32,243 bases of DNA from Streptomyces hygroscopicus (GCF_026168105.1 NZ_LBMW01000070.1:1-32243), one strand, 5' to 3'; shown: positions 6,789 to 14,382, counted from the first letter of the stretch. The notes: generated by a model from the letters alone, not told the origin. A program made the numbers and translations.

Positions 6789-7949
6789 ATGCCCCATCCT
6801 TACGTCCTGTTGTCCGCCGCGGTCTCCCTCGACGGCTTCCTGGACGACACCGGGCCCGAGCGGCTCCTGCTGTCCGGACCGGAGGACTTCGACCGGGTCG
6901 ACGAGGTGCGGGCGGGCAGCGACGCGATCCTCGTCGGCGCGGGAACGCTGCGCACCGACAACCCGCGGCTGCTGGTCTACTCGGCCGAGCGACGGGCGGC
7001 CCGGGTCGCCGCCGGACTGCCGGAGTACCCGCTGAAGGTCACGGTCAGCGCCTCCGGAGATCTCGATCCGGACGCCCAGTTCTGGCGGACGGGCGGCGCC
7101 AAGGCCCTCTACACGACCGACAAGGGCGCGCAGCGGCTGCGGGGGCTGCTGCCGGCGGACGTGGAGGTGATCGCGCTCGGGCCGGACGTGCAGTGGCGGG
7201 CCGTGCTCGCCCACCTGGGGGACGTCAAGGGCGTGCGGCGGCTGATGGTCGAGGGCGGTGGGCAGGTGCACACCCAGCTGCTGCGGCAGGGGCTTGCGGA
7301 CGAGCTGCAGCTGGTTGTCGCGCCGCTGTTCGTGGGGCAGGCGGACGCACCGAGGATGTTCGGGCCGGGGGCGTACCCGCCGGGGCGGATGCGGCTGCTG
7401 GAGACGCGGCCCGTCGGGGACGTCGTACTGATGCGGTACGTCCCCGCGGCGCCCGGTACCGGCGCCCTCGCCTCCGCCGCCGACCGGCGGTGGCTGGAGG
7501 CTGCCTGCGACCTCGCGGCGCAGTGCCCTCCGTCCCGGACGGCCTTCAGTGTGGGAGCGGTGATCGTCGCGGCCGACGGCACGGAGCTGGCGCGGGCGCA
7601 CTCCCGGGAGAGCGGCGACCCCGTGGTGCACGCGGAGGAGGCGGCGCTGGCGAAGCTCGACCCGGCGGATCCGCGGCTGCCGGGGGCCACGGTGTACAGC
7701 AGTCTGGAGCCGTGCGCCCGCCGCGCCTCCCGGCCCGCGCCGTGCGCCCGGCTGATCGTCGGGGCCGGGGTACGCCGGGTGGTGACCGCCTGGCGTGAGC
7801 CGGACACGTTCGTGCGGTCCGCCGACGGGAGCGCCGTGCTGGCCGCCGAGGGCGTGGAAGTGGTGGTGCTGCCGGAGTACGGGGACCGGGCGAAGGCTCC
7901 GAACGCCCATCTGTTGCCCCCGTCGGGCCGTGTGGCCGACCGCGGCTGA
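6789..7949 (+). CDS. Bifunctional pyrimidine reductase-deaminase, RibD domains in reverse order
   Basis: Residues 1 to about 220 are a RibD-C/dihydrofolate-reductase-like domain: YVLLSAAVSLDGFLDD, DAILVGAGTLRTDNPRLLVY, and the VEGGGQVHTQLL motif. Residues 240-386 are a cytidine-deaminase-like domain with the zinc site HAEE (His281, Glu283) and Cys309/Cys319 in EPCARRASRPAPC. Together these would deaminate and reduce the RibA product to 5-amino-6-ribitylamino-uracil phosphate. Classical RibD has the deaminase first; here it is last. The Cys spacing is C-x9-C rather than the usual C-x8-C of PCxxxGxTPPC, so substrate preference could differ. ATG 6789 follows GGAG at 6777-6780. It is divergent from marR across a shared operator. 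No ribE, ribH or ribB is nearby. Confidence 0.9.
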   Translation: MPHPYVLLSAAVSLDGFLDDTGPERLLLSGPEDFDRVDEVRAGSDAILVGAGTLRTDNPRLLVYSAERRAARVAAGLPEYPLKVTVSASGDLDPDAQFWRTGGAKALYTTDKGAQRLRGLLPADVEVIALGPDVQWRAVLAHLGDVKGVRRLMVEGGGQVHTQLLRQGLADELQLVVAPLFVGQADAPRMFGPGAYPPGRMRLLETRPVGDVVLMRYVPAAPGTGALASAADRRWLEAACDLAAQCPPSRTAFSVGAVIVAADGTELARAHSRESGDPVVHAEEAALAKLDPADPRLPGATVYSSLEPCARRASRPAPCARLIVGAGVRRVVTAWREPDTFVRSADGSAVLAAEGVEVVVLPEYGDRAKAPNAHLLPPSGRVADRG

Positions 7950-8041
7950 GACGAGCCGGGCCCCGGCTCCGGACGTCGAGGCGCGTGACGTGGGCTGGTC
8001 CCCGATGCGGGCCTCCAGCTGAGCCTGGCGCGGGCCGGGCC

Positions 8042-8197
8042 TCCGATTCGGACCGTGAGGCCGTCTCCGATTCGGACCGTGAGGCCGCCTCCGATTCGGA
8101 CCGTGAGGCCGTCTCCGATCCGGACCGTGAGGCCGTCTCCGATTCGGACCGTGAGGCCGTCTCCGATTCGGACCGTGAGGCCGCCTCCGATTCGGAC
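8042..8197. repeat. 24-bp tandem repeat, six full units and one partial
   Basis: Units start at 8042, 8066, 8090, 8114, 8138, 8162 and 8186 (partial). The unit begins TCCGATTCGGACCGTGAGGC and ends CGTC or CGCC. The only other variant is TCCGATCCGG in the fourth unit. Each unit carries the palindrome TCCGA-T-TCGGA, so the array is a ladder of 11-bp palindromes every 24 bp. Confidence 0.95.
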
Positions 8198-8262
8198 CCC
8201 GAAATCGGCTCCTGGCCCGGGCTCGCCGGACCTTGGACGGCCGGAAAACGCTGGTGAGGGGC

Positions 8263-8281
8263 CACGGGCGTAAAACCCGTG
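8263..8281 (+). terminator. Possible weak terminator before the tRNA promoter
   Basis: CACGGG-CGTAAAA-CCCGTG, a 6-bp stem with a 7-nt loop, between the repeat array and tRNA-fMet. It may insulate the tRNA from the upstream transcript. Confidence 0.4.
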
Positions 8282-8304
8282 CACTTCGTGTCGCGCGCAT
8301 GGCG

Positions 8305-8310
8305 TACACT
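8305..8310 (+). promoter_or_regulatory. -10 box of the tRNA-fMet promoter
   Basis: TACACT at 8305-8310, ending 11 nt before the tRNA 5' end. No good -35 match is seen at the expected distance. Confidence 0.5.
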
Positions 8311-8321
8311 GGTCTCACCGA

Positions 8322-8395
8322 CGCGGGGTGGAGCAGCTCGGTAGCTCGCTGGGCTCATAACCCAGAGGTCGCAGGTTCAAATCCTGTCCCCGCTA
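8322..8395 (+). tRNA. Initiator tRNA-fMet, anticodon CAU
   Basis: Full cloverleaf of 74 nt. The anticodon arm CTGGG-CTCATAA-CCCAG carries the three G-C pairs diagnostic of initiators. Position 1 (C) does not pair with position 72 (T), the other initiator mark. The T arm is GCAGG-TTCAAAT-CCTGT. The discriminator is A at 8395 and CCA is not encoded. Confidence 0.95.
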
Positions 8396-8401
8396 CTGAA
8401 G

Positions 8402-8439
8402 GCCGAGGGCCGGGATCCGAAAGGGTCCCGGCCCTCGGC
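8402..8439 (+). terminator. tRNA-fMet terminator
   Basis: 14-bp perfect stem GCCGAGGGCCGGGA / TCCCGGCCCTCGGC, which can extend by three pairs to close on a GAAA tetraloop, then CGTTTCC. Confidence 0.85.
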
Positions 8440-8605
8440 GTTTCCGCGCCCGGACCGCCCGGATTCCGGCTGGCCGCCGCCCTCGCGTACCCCGCCCCTC
8501 CCGCGTGCACACGGTCCACCGACGCCTTACGCCAGTCGGCCCACAGCGGTCGCCCGTCGCCTCCCCGGCGGGAAGCCTGGACGCGTGCGGCAGCAAGGAG
8601 GCGTG

Positions 8606-10399
8606 TTGCGGTCCGAGGAGTTGTACGACCAGGAGGCCGGCGGACGAAGGCCCGCCACACCGAACGACCGGGCTCGCGGACCGTCCGACGGGCCTTGTGA
8701 CCGGACCCGCGGCCCTTCCGGCGGCCCGCACGGCCGGTCGGGCGCGCGCCGTCCCGGCGACAAGCGCCGCTCAGGCGATCCGCTGTCCGGAGGGGAGGGT
8801 CGCTCCGGTGACCTGGTTTCCGGAGGGGAGGGTCGCTCCGGTGACCTGGTTTCCGGAGGGGAGGGTCACTCCGGTGACCTGTTGTCCCGAGGCGAGGGTC
8901 AAGCCGGTGATCTGCTGTCCGGTGACGAGGGCCAAGTCGATGACGCGTTGCCCGGCGGCGACCAGCTTGGCGGTCGTCTGCCGGGCGACGGCGGCGGGCG
9001 CGGTCTTCGGATGTCCGGTGATGGCGGCCGGGCGGGTGGTCTGCTGTCCGGAGAGGGTGACGGTCGCGGTGTTCGGATGTCCGGTGACGGTGCCCGGACC
9101 GGTGTTCGACTGCCCGGCGACTGCGACTGCGACTGCGACTGCGACTGCGATTGCGACGGTTACGGTGACGGTCACGGCGACCCGACCGGTCGTCGGCTGC
9201 CGGGCAACGGAGGCGACAGGCCCGGGGGTCGGTCCGGCGGCCCCGTGCCCGAGTCCCGTCTCAGAGGCCCCCTGTGGCCGCACCCCGGTGAGTCCCAGAC
9301 CCGGCGGATCTCGTATGCGCGGGCGGTCCTGCGGGCTCTGCCCGTGTTGCTCATCCTCGCCGGGGCCTGCCATGACTTCTTCACCCCGTCCGACTTCAGG
9401 GCGGGCCCCCTCTTCACCGCCGCCCCGCTGGTCGCCGCGCCCCTGTACTCGCTTCGCGGCACCCTTCTCACCGGTGTGGCCGCCGTCGTCAGCGTGCTCG
9501 CGGTTCACCTCGGGCTCGGCATCCTCGAGCAGGCCGACGCGGTCACCGAGACGGCCACCACGGTCACGGTCGCGGTCCTCGCCGTCCTCATCAACGTGCT
9601 GGTGCGCCGCAACGACGAACGCCTCGCCTCCGCCCGCGAGATCGCCGAGGCTGCTCAGCGCGCCGTGCTGCCCGAGCCCGCCGCCAGGATCGGCGGACTC
9701 GACATTGCCGCCCGGTACGAGGCGGCCCAGGCCGACGCCTTCATCGGGGGCGATCTGTACGCCGTGCAGGACTCTCCGCATGGCGTACGGCTCGTCGTGG
9801 GGGACGTGCGGGGGAAGGGGATGGGAGCCGTGGCCGCCGTCGCGGTCGTCATCGGCGCCTTCCGGGAGGCCGCCGAGCAGGAGGCGACGCCGGAGGCCGT
9901 GGCCCAGCGTCTGGAGCGGGCGCTGTCGCGGGAGGGCACCCGGCGTGACGCACTGGACGCGTTCGAGGGATTCACCACCGCGGTCCTCGCCGAGATCCCC
10001 CATGGTGCCGGTGTCGTCCGTATCGTCAACCGCGGCCACCCCGCCCCTCTGCTCCTGCTCCCCGACGGCACCCTGCGCGAACTGGAGGCCGACGAGCCCG
10101 CGCCCCCGCTCGGCATGGGCGACCTGGGCAGCTGGCCCGACCGGGCGCAGGAGTGGGCGTTCCCGCCCGGGGCGACGCTGCTCATCCACACAGACGGCGT
10201 CTCGGAGGCGCGGGACGCGCAGGGCGAGTTCTACGACCTCGCCCACCGCCTCGCCGGCCGCGTCTTCCCGGGGCCCGGCCCCCTGCTCGCCACCGTCACC
10301 GCCGGGGTTGCGCGCCACACCGGCGGCCGCGCCACCGACGACATGGCCCTGTTGGCCGTACGCCGTCCGGAGCTTCATGATCGTTGTCACGAGGTGTGA
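8606..10399 (+). CDS. Membrane-anchored PP2C (SpoIIE/RsbU-type) phosphatase, start uncertain
   Basis: The C-terminal half (from about 9600) is a PP2C_SIG phosphatase: QRAVLPEPAARIGGLDIAAR, the metal-binding stretch FIGGDLYAV and VVGDVRGKGMGAV, HTDGVSEARD and TDDMALLAV. Relatives dephosphorylate anti-anti-sigma factors to release sigma factors. Before it, residues coded by about 9320-9600 contain three hydrophobic segments (VLRALPVLLILAG; AAPLVAAPLYSLRG to VSVLAVHLGL; TVTVAVLAVLINVLV), so it is membrane anchored. The first 200 or so residues are a tandem 11-residue repeat (SGGEGRSGDLV-like) plus a DCDCDC run, absent from typical relatives. TTG 8606 has AAGGAG 5 nt upstream; GTG 8585 and GTG 9245 are alternatives, the last giving a protein of normal length without the repeats. 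Confidence 0.8.
   Translation: MRSEELYDQEAGGRRPATPNDRARGPSDGPCDRTRGPSGGPHGRSGARRPGDKRRSGDPLSGGEGRSGDLVSGGEGRSGDLVSGGEGHSGDLLSRGEGQAGDLLSGDEGQVDDALPGGDQLGGRLPGDGGGRGLRMSGDGGRAGGLLSGEGDGRGVRMSGDGARTGVRLPGDCDCDCDCDCDCDGYGDGHGDPTGRRLPGNGGDRPGGRSGGPVPESRLRGPLWPHPGESQTRRISYARAVLRALPVLLILAGACHDFFTPSDFRAGPLFTAAPLVAAPLYSLRGTLLTGVAAVVSVLAVHLGLGILEQADAVTETATTVTVAVLAVLINVLVRRNDERLASAREIAEAAQRAVLPEPAARIGGLDIAARYEAAQADAFIGGDLYAVQDSPHGVRLVVGDVRGKGMGAVAAVAVVIGAFREAAEQEATPEAVAQRLERALSREGTRRDALDAFEGFTTAVLAEIPHGAGVVRIVNRGHPAPLLLLPDGTLRELEADEPAPPLGMGDLGSWPDRAQEWAFPPGATLLIHTDGVSEARDAQGEFYDLAHRLAGRVFPGPGPLLATVTAGVARHTGGRATDDMALLAVRRPELHDRCHEV
8786..9115. repeat. Degenerate 33-bp tandem repeat (about ten units)
   Basis: Three near-identical units start at 8786, 8819 and 8852 (TCCGGAGGGGAGGGTCGCTC...). 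Diverged 33-bp units follow to about 9115, with one shortened to 30 bp. All lengths keep the reading frame on both strands. On the plus strand they encode SGGEGRSGDLV-like repeats; on the minus strand SGNQVTGATLP-like repeats. Confidence 0.85.
9117..9152. repeat. GCGACT hexanucleotide repeat, six units
   Basis: Five GCGACT copies and a sixth GCGATT, giving alternating Asp-Cys on the plus strand and Val-Ala on the minus strand. Confidence 0.95.
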
Positions 10400-10593
10400 G
10401 TGATCAGCTCCCCTCCGCATAACAACTGACACACCGTCAACTACAGTGCACTCTCCGAGGCGTGGTCAACTCGCCCGTTTTTGGCCGTTCATGACACGAA
10501 AGTCCAGGTCAAAAGGCGGAAGCGATGTGCCCGAACCGCTTGGAATCAAGCATCGGCGTCTATTAACGTTCGATAACGCAGCGCGGTTGTCCC
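10400..10593 (+). other. Promoter and leader region of the M23 peptidase gene
   Basis: No gene is seen. It contains a palindrome GCTTG-GAAT-CAAGC at 10538-10551 and an A+T-rich patch TATTAACGTTCGATAAC at 10561-10577 where a promoter could lie. No certain -35/-10 pair could be chosen. Confidence 0.4.
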
Positions 10594-10614
10594 AGCCGTC
10601 ACAAGAGACGGCTC

Positions 10615-10775
10615 CGTGCGCGCGTGCCGAATCCCGCAAGGGAGCCGGGGAACCACCACCTTGGGGTGAATCGAGCGGATACCGCCGTGTAAGCACGGTT
10701 GGTATACGCGCGTAGGAGACCTTCCTGCTCCGAACCCGTCAGCTAACCCGGTAGGCGAGAAGGAAGGAAAGGAGT
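10615..10775 (+). promoter_or_regulatory. c-di-AMP (ydaO-type) riboswitch
   Basis: The conserved ydaO blocks appear in order: GTGCCGAATCCCGCAAGGGA, GCCGGGGAACCACC, CTTGGGGTGAATCGAGCGG, GGAGACCTTCC, GAACCCGTCAGCTAACCCGG and TAGGCGAGAAGGAAGGAAAG. In Streptomyces this class precedes cell-wall hydrolase genes and reduces their expression when c-di-AMP is high. A separate hairpin, AGCCGTC/GACGGCT (10594-10613), lies just upstream. The aptamer's last conserved purine run merges into the ribosome-binding site (GGAG 10771-10774). Exact ends are approximate. Confidence 0.95.
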
Positions 10776-10783
10776 GCGCCCAC

Positions 10784-11818
10784 GTGGCGTCCAACCGGCC
10801 TGCCCAGAGCACCTCGTTCGCGCCGAACGACACACAGGCGATCGGCTTCGCATCCCGCATCGACGAGGGCCCCTGGGAGGAGTGGAACCCCACCGAGGAG
10901 TCCCTCCGCCCCGTCCGTGGCCGGCACCGCGTCACCAAGCAGCGCGGGGGCGGATTCGCGCGCAGCTCCACCGTCCTGGGCGTCGGTGTGATGGCCGCCG
11001 TCGGTGCGGGCGGCATGGCCACCGCGCAGACCGGAAAGCCGCCGGTGTCCATCTCCCTGCCGGACGTCTCCTCCGTCACGGACTCGGCCAAGGCGCTCAT
11101 CGGCGAGGACACCGGCACCCCCAAGGGCTCCGCCACCGCCCTGAGCACCGCGGGAGTGACCACCGACGCCGCCGCCGCGGGCACCAAGGACGCGGGGGAG
11201 GCGCTGCGCGCCCGGATCATCCAGCAGGCCGAGTCCCAGCAGGACCAGGTCACCACCGCGGCCGCGCAGGCCGCCGAGGCCGCCGCCGCGAAGCAGGCCG
11301 CCGCCGACGCCGCCAAGGCGCAGGACGACGCGAAGGCCAAGGCCGCCGCCGACAAGCAGCAGGCGGAGGAGGAGGCCAAGAAGAAGGCCGAGGCGGCGAA
11401 GCTGGCCGAACTGGCCACGCAGTACTCGCTCCCGACCTCCTCGTACACGCTGACCTCCCGCTTCGGCGACGCCGGTTCCATGTGGTCCTCCGGGTACCAC
11501 ACCGGCCTCGACTTCGCCGCGCCCACAGGCACGCTCATCAAGGCGATCCACAGCGGCACCATCACCTCCGCCGGCTGGGCGGGCTCCTACGGCTACCGCA
11601 CGATCCTCACCCTGGACGACGGCACGGAGCTGTGGTTCTGCCACCAGTCGTCGATCAGTGTCAGCGTGGGGCAGAAGGTGTCCACGGGCGACGTCATCGG
11701 CCGCGTGGGCGCTACCGGCAACGTGACCGGGCCGCACCTGCACCTGGAGGTCCACCCGAACGGCGGCAGCGCTATCGACCCGATGGCATGGCTGCAGAGC
11801 AAGGGGCTCAACCCCTGA
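10784..11818 (+). CDS. Riboswitch-controlled M23-family cell-wall peptidase
   Basis: A predicted secreted or anchored zinc endopeptidase of 344 residues that would cut peptidoglycan cross-bridges. Residues 1-55 are a hydrophilic N-terminus. A hydrophobic export segment (STVLGVGVMAAVGAGGMATA) follows at about 62-81. Residues 140-210 are an Ala/Lys/Glu/Gln-rich coiled coil. The C-terminal peptidase domain has HTGLD (His239, Asp243) and HLHLE (His318, His320), the expected zinc and catalytic positions. The further His lies in WFCHQSS. GTG 10784 follows GGAG with 9-nt spacing. Control by the c-di-AMP riboswitch links its synthesis to cell-wall or osmotic state, as known for Streptomyces rpfA-type hydrolases. 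It is monocistronic; a long hairpin follows. Confidence 0.95.
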   Translation: MASNRPAQSTSFAPNDTQAIGFASRIDEGPWEEWNPTEESLRPVRGRHRVTKQRGGGFARSSTVLGVGVMAAVGAGGMATAQTGKPPVSISLPDVSSVTDSAKALIGEDTGTPKGSATALSTAGVTTDAAAAGTKDAGEALRARIIQQAESQQDQVTTAAAQAAEAAAAKQAAADAAKAQDDAKAKAAADKQQAEEEAKKKAEAAKLAELATQYSLPTSSYTLTSRFGDAGSMWSSGYHTGLDFAAPTGTLIKAIHSGTITSAGWAGSYGYRTILTLDDGTELWFCHQSSISVSVGQKVSTGDVIGRVGATGNVTGPHLHLEVHPNGGSAIDPMAWLQSKGLNP

Positions 11819-11822
11819 CAAC

Positions 11823-11913
11823 TGCTCTCCTCCCGAACCCCGGCGGTCCTGACGACACCCCCCCGACGTCAGGGCTGCCGGTCGGGTGAGGAGAGTGCGG
11901 GTGAGGAGAGTGC
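11823..11913 (+). terminator. Long imperfect hairpin with a 15-bp tandem duplication
   Basis: CTCTCCTCCCGA (11823 onward) can pair with TCGGGTGAGGAGAG (11883 onward), and inside it GTCCTGACG pairs with CGTCAGGGC, forming an extended terminator 5 nt after the peptidase stop. GGGTGAGGAGAGTGC occurs twice in tandem (11884-11898 and 11899-11913), so either copy can pair with the 5' arm. Confidence 0.65.
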
Positions 11914-11950
11914 GGAATACAGGCTTCTGAGGCAGAAGTTGAAGCAGGGC

Positions 11951-12895
11951 ATGACGTCTCTTCGCAAGCTCGGCTCATCCGACCTCGAGGTCTTCCCCCT
12001 CTCCCTCGGCGGCAAGGTCTTCGGCTGGACCGCCGACGAGGCCCAGTCCTTCGCCGTTCTCGACGCCTACACGGCGGCGGGCGGCAACTTCGTCGACACG
12101 GCCGACGTGTACTCGGCGTGGGGCCCCGGCAACAAGGGCGGTGAGTCCGAGACCGTCATCGGCAAGTGGCTCAAGGCACGCGGCAACCGCTCCGATGTCG
12201 TCGTCGCGACCAAGGTCAGCCAGCACCCCGAGTACCGGGGCCTGACCGCCGCCAACATCAAGGCCGCGGCCGACGCGTCCCTGCGCCGCCTGGACACCGA
12301 CTACATCGACCTCTACTACACGCACTTCGACCAGCCCGAGGTGCCGGTCGAGGAGATCATCGGCGCGCTCGACGACCTGGTGAAGGCGGGCAAGGTACGC
12401 GCCATCGGCGCCTCCAACATCTCCGCCGAGCGCCTGCAGGAATCCCTCGACTTCTCCGACCGGGAGGACCTGGCGCGGTACGTGGCGCTGCAGCCGCACT
12501 ACAACCTGGTCTCGCGGGACACGTACGAGGGTGCGCTGCAGGGCGTCGCCTCCCGTGCCGGTCTCGCGGCCGTCCCGTACTTCGCGCTCGCGTCGGGCTT
12601 CCTGACCGGCAAGTACCGGCCGGCTACGACGGTGGAGTCGGCGCGGGCCGAGGGTGCGGCCAAGCATCTGGAGACCGAGCGCGGACAGCGTGTTCTGGCG
12701 GCGCTCGACGAGGTCGCGCAGGCGCAGGGTGCGGAGGTCGCGACGGTGGCCCTGGCGTGGCTGGCGGCCCAGCCGACGGTCGCGGCCCCGATCGCCTCCG
12801 CCCGCAACGTGGAGCAACTGCCGGCCCTGCTGGCGGTGCGAGACCTCACGCTGACGGATGAGGAAACGGCGAAGCTGACGACGGCGTCGGCTTAA
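11951..12895 (+). CDS. Aldo/keto reductase
   Basis: A 314-residue NADPH-dependent oxidoreductase of the AKR superfamily, cytoplasmic (beta/alpha)8 barrel. The catalytic Asp/Tyr region reads NFVDTADVYSAW, the Lys is in VVVATKVS and the His in DLYYTHFDQP; the cofactor-binding part reads PIASARNVEQL near the C-terminus. Length is normal. The substrate cannot be told from sequence. ATG 11951 fits the family N-terminus (TSLRKLGSSDLEVFPLSLGG); a TTG at 11939 in frame is an alternative. It stands alone after the peptidase terminator and converges on the PrsW gene. Confidence 0.93.
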   Translation: MTSLRKLGSSDLEVFPLSLGGKVFGWTADEAQSFAVLDAYTAAGGNFVDTADVYSAWGPGNKGGESETVIGKWLKARGNRSDVVVATKVSQHPEYRGLTAANIKAAADASLRRLDTDYIDLYYTHFDQPEVPVEEIIGALDDLVKAGKVRAIGASNISAERLQESLDFSDREDLARYVALQPHYNLVSRDTYEGALQGVASRAGLAAVPYFALASGFLTGKYRPATTVESARAEGAAKHLETERGQRVLAALDEVAQAQGAEVATVALAWLAAQPTVAAPIASARNVEQLPALLAVRDLTLTDEETAKLTTASA

Positions 12896-12978
12896 CCGCT
12901 ACTGGAGGCCGCCCCTGCCCGTAGCAGTGCGCGCCCTCGTCCGCAGCTCGGCCCGGTGGTACCGAACCGGTCGTGCCT

Positions 12979-14319
12979 CTACGAACGATAGGGGTTGTAT
13001 CCGGGATACGGCGTTGCCGGGCCGTACTGCTGTGGCCCGTACTGCTGTGGTCCGTGCAGCGGCATGTGTCCGTATCCGGGCCATACCGCCGGCGCCACCG
13101 GGGTCGTGGCCCGGGCGGCATGTGCCAGTGCCGGGCGCGCCACGTCCCGCCGTGCCCAGAGCTCGGAGAGCAACTCGCGTTCCCGTACGACGAAATCGGC
13201 CCCCGCCCGCCCTCGCCGCGCCCGGTGGCGCAGGAACGCCAGCGACGTCGCGTACGCCTCGTACTCCGCCACCGAGCGCGCCGCCGCCTTCCCGGCGTGG
13301 TGGCGTGCGTGCTCCCGGGCCAGCCGCCGTGCCCGCATGGAGCCGAGCGCAAATGGCTCCACCGGTCCCAGCCACCCGGCCGTCGCGTACGCGGGCAGTT
13401 CCTCCCGCACGGTCCTCAGCTCCCGCTGCCGCGTCCAGACGACCAGCCACGTCAGCAGGCCGAACGCGGGCACCATGAACGAGGCGTACACCGCGATGAA
13501 CCCGAACTCGCCGAACGTCGACGATCCGTTCCACATGGCGTGCATGCCCATCGCGAGCAGCAGCCCGACCAGCGGCATCAGCGCCCGGCGCACATGCTGG
13601 CGCTCCGCCGACAGCGCGGCGATGCCGAAGCCGATCCCGGTGAGCACGGTGAACAGCGGATGCGCGAAGGGCGACATCACCACGCGGACGAAGAAGGTCG
13701 CGGCCGTCACGGACACGAGCCCCTGCCCCCCGCTCAGCTGGTCCGTGCCGAAGGCGGTGCCCAGATAGAGGATGTTCTCGGTGAAGGCGAAGCCGGTCGC
13801 GGTGACCCCGGCGATCACCACCCCGTCGACGATCCCGGTGAAGTCCCGTCTGCGGAAGAGGAAGACCAGAAGCACGGCCGCCGCCTTCGCGGACTCCTCG
13901 ACGACGGGCGCTATCACGGTCGCGCCGAGCGTGTCGGCGCTGTTCGGATCGGCGATCGCCGTCGCTATCCATCTGGTCGCGAAACTGTTGGCGACGATCG
14001 CTATGAGCGCGGCTGCGCACGCGCCCCACGCGAAGGCGAAGAGCAGGTTCCGCCAGGGCCCGGGCTCCACCCGGTCCAGCCAGCGGAAGGCGGCCACGAG
14101 AAGCGGCACGGGCAGGACCGCGAGGCCCAGACCGACCAGGAACCCCTCGGTGCCGGTCTGCTGCCGCACGAGGGCAAGGATGACGAGCCCGGAGAGCGCG
14201 AGCAGTGTGATCAGGCCGCCGTAACGCACCCACCGCATCTGCCACCAGTGCGCGTGCCCGCGAGCGTGCCCGTCGGCGTTGCTGTCGGGCTGCGTCGGAT
14301 ACGGGGGAGGGGTGGCCAC
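12979..14319 (-). CDS. PrsW-family intramembrane metalloprotease
   Basis: A 446-residue polytopic membrane protein with eight or more hydrophobic segments. It carries the family motifs: VVEESAK, FAFTENILYLG, HPLFT, and HAMWN. In Bacillus, PrsW cleaves the anti-sigma factor RsiW; the substrate here is unknown. After the membrane part come about 150 charged residues ending in a Pro/Tyr/Gln-rich tail (GPQQYGPQQYGP), which is extra compared with the minimal family. GTG 14319 is the likely start. It follows trmB by 63 bp on the same strand and is probably co-transcribed with it. Confidence 0.92.
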   Translation of the reverse strand: MATPPPYPTQPDSNADGHARGHAHWWQMRWVRYGGLITLLALSGLVILALVRQQTGTEGFLVGLGLAVLPVPLLVAAFRWLDRVEPGPWRNLLFAFAWGACAAALIAIVANSFATRWIATAIADPNSADTLGATVIAPVVEESAKAAAVLLVFLFRRRDFTGIVDGVVIAGVTATGFAFTENILYLGTAFGTDQLSGGQGLVSVTAATFFVRVVMSPFAHPLFTVLTGIGFGIAALSAERQHVRRALMPLVGLLLAMGMHAMWNGSSTFGEFGFIAVYASFMVPAFGLLTWLVVWTRQRELRTVREELPAYATAGWLGPVEPFALGSMRARRLAREHARHHAGKAAARSVAEYEAYATSLAFLRHRARRGRAGADFVVRERELLSELWARRDVARPALAHAARATTPVAPAVWPGYGHMPLHGPQQYGPQQYGPATPYPGYNPYRS

Positions 14320-14382
14320 GGCATCGACCCTAACGAGGGAGGGGCACCGCCCGCGACGGTGCCGGGGCGCACCGTGGGGCGC

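Larger units (their letters stand above)
7950..8321 (+). other. Intergenic region with tandem repeat before tRNA-fMet
   Basis: It contains a 24-bp repeat array (8042-8197), a short hairpin (8263-8281) and the tRNA promoter. Open frames run through the array only because the unit is a multiple of three; none has a ribosome-binding site or a recognisable product. Confidence 0.6.

Noticed and set aside
8042..8200. CRISPR array or coding repeat for the 24-bp units
   Set aside because: There are no spacers between units. Open frames exist only because 24 is divisible by three, and no start or binding site accompanies them.
8771..9235. Minus-strand protein of SGNQVTGATLP repeats with a Val-Ala run
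   Set aside because: GC3 is good, but there is no convincing start or signal peptide and the Val-Ala run is just the GCGACT repeat. Kept as an ambiguity in the findings rather than a gene.
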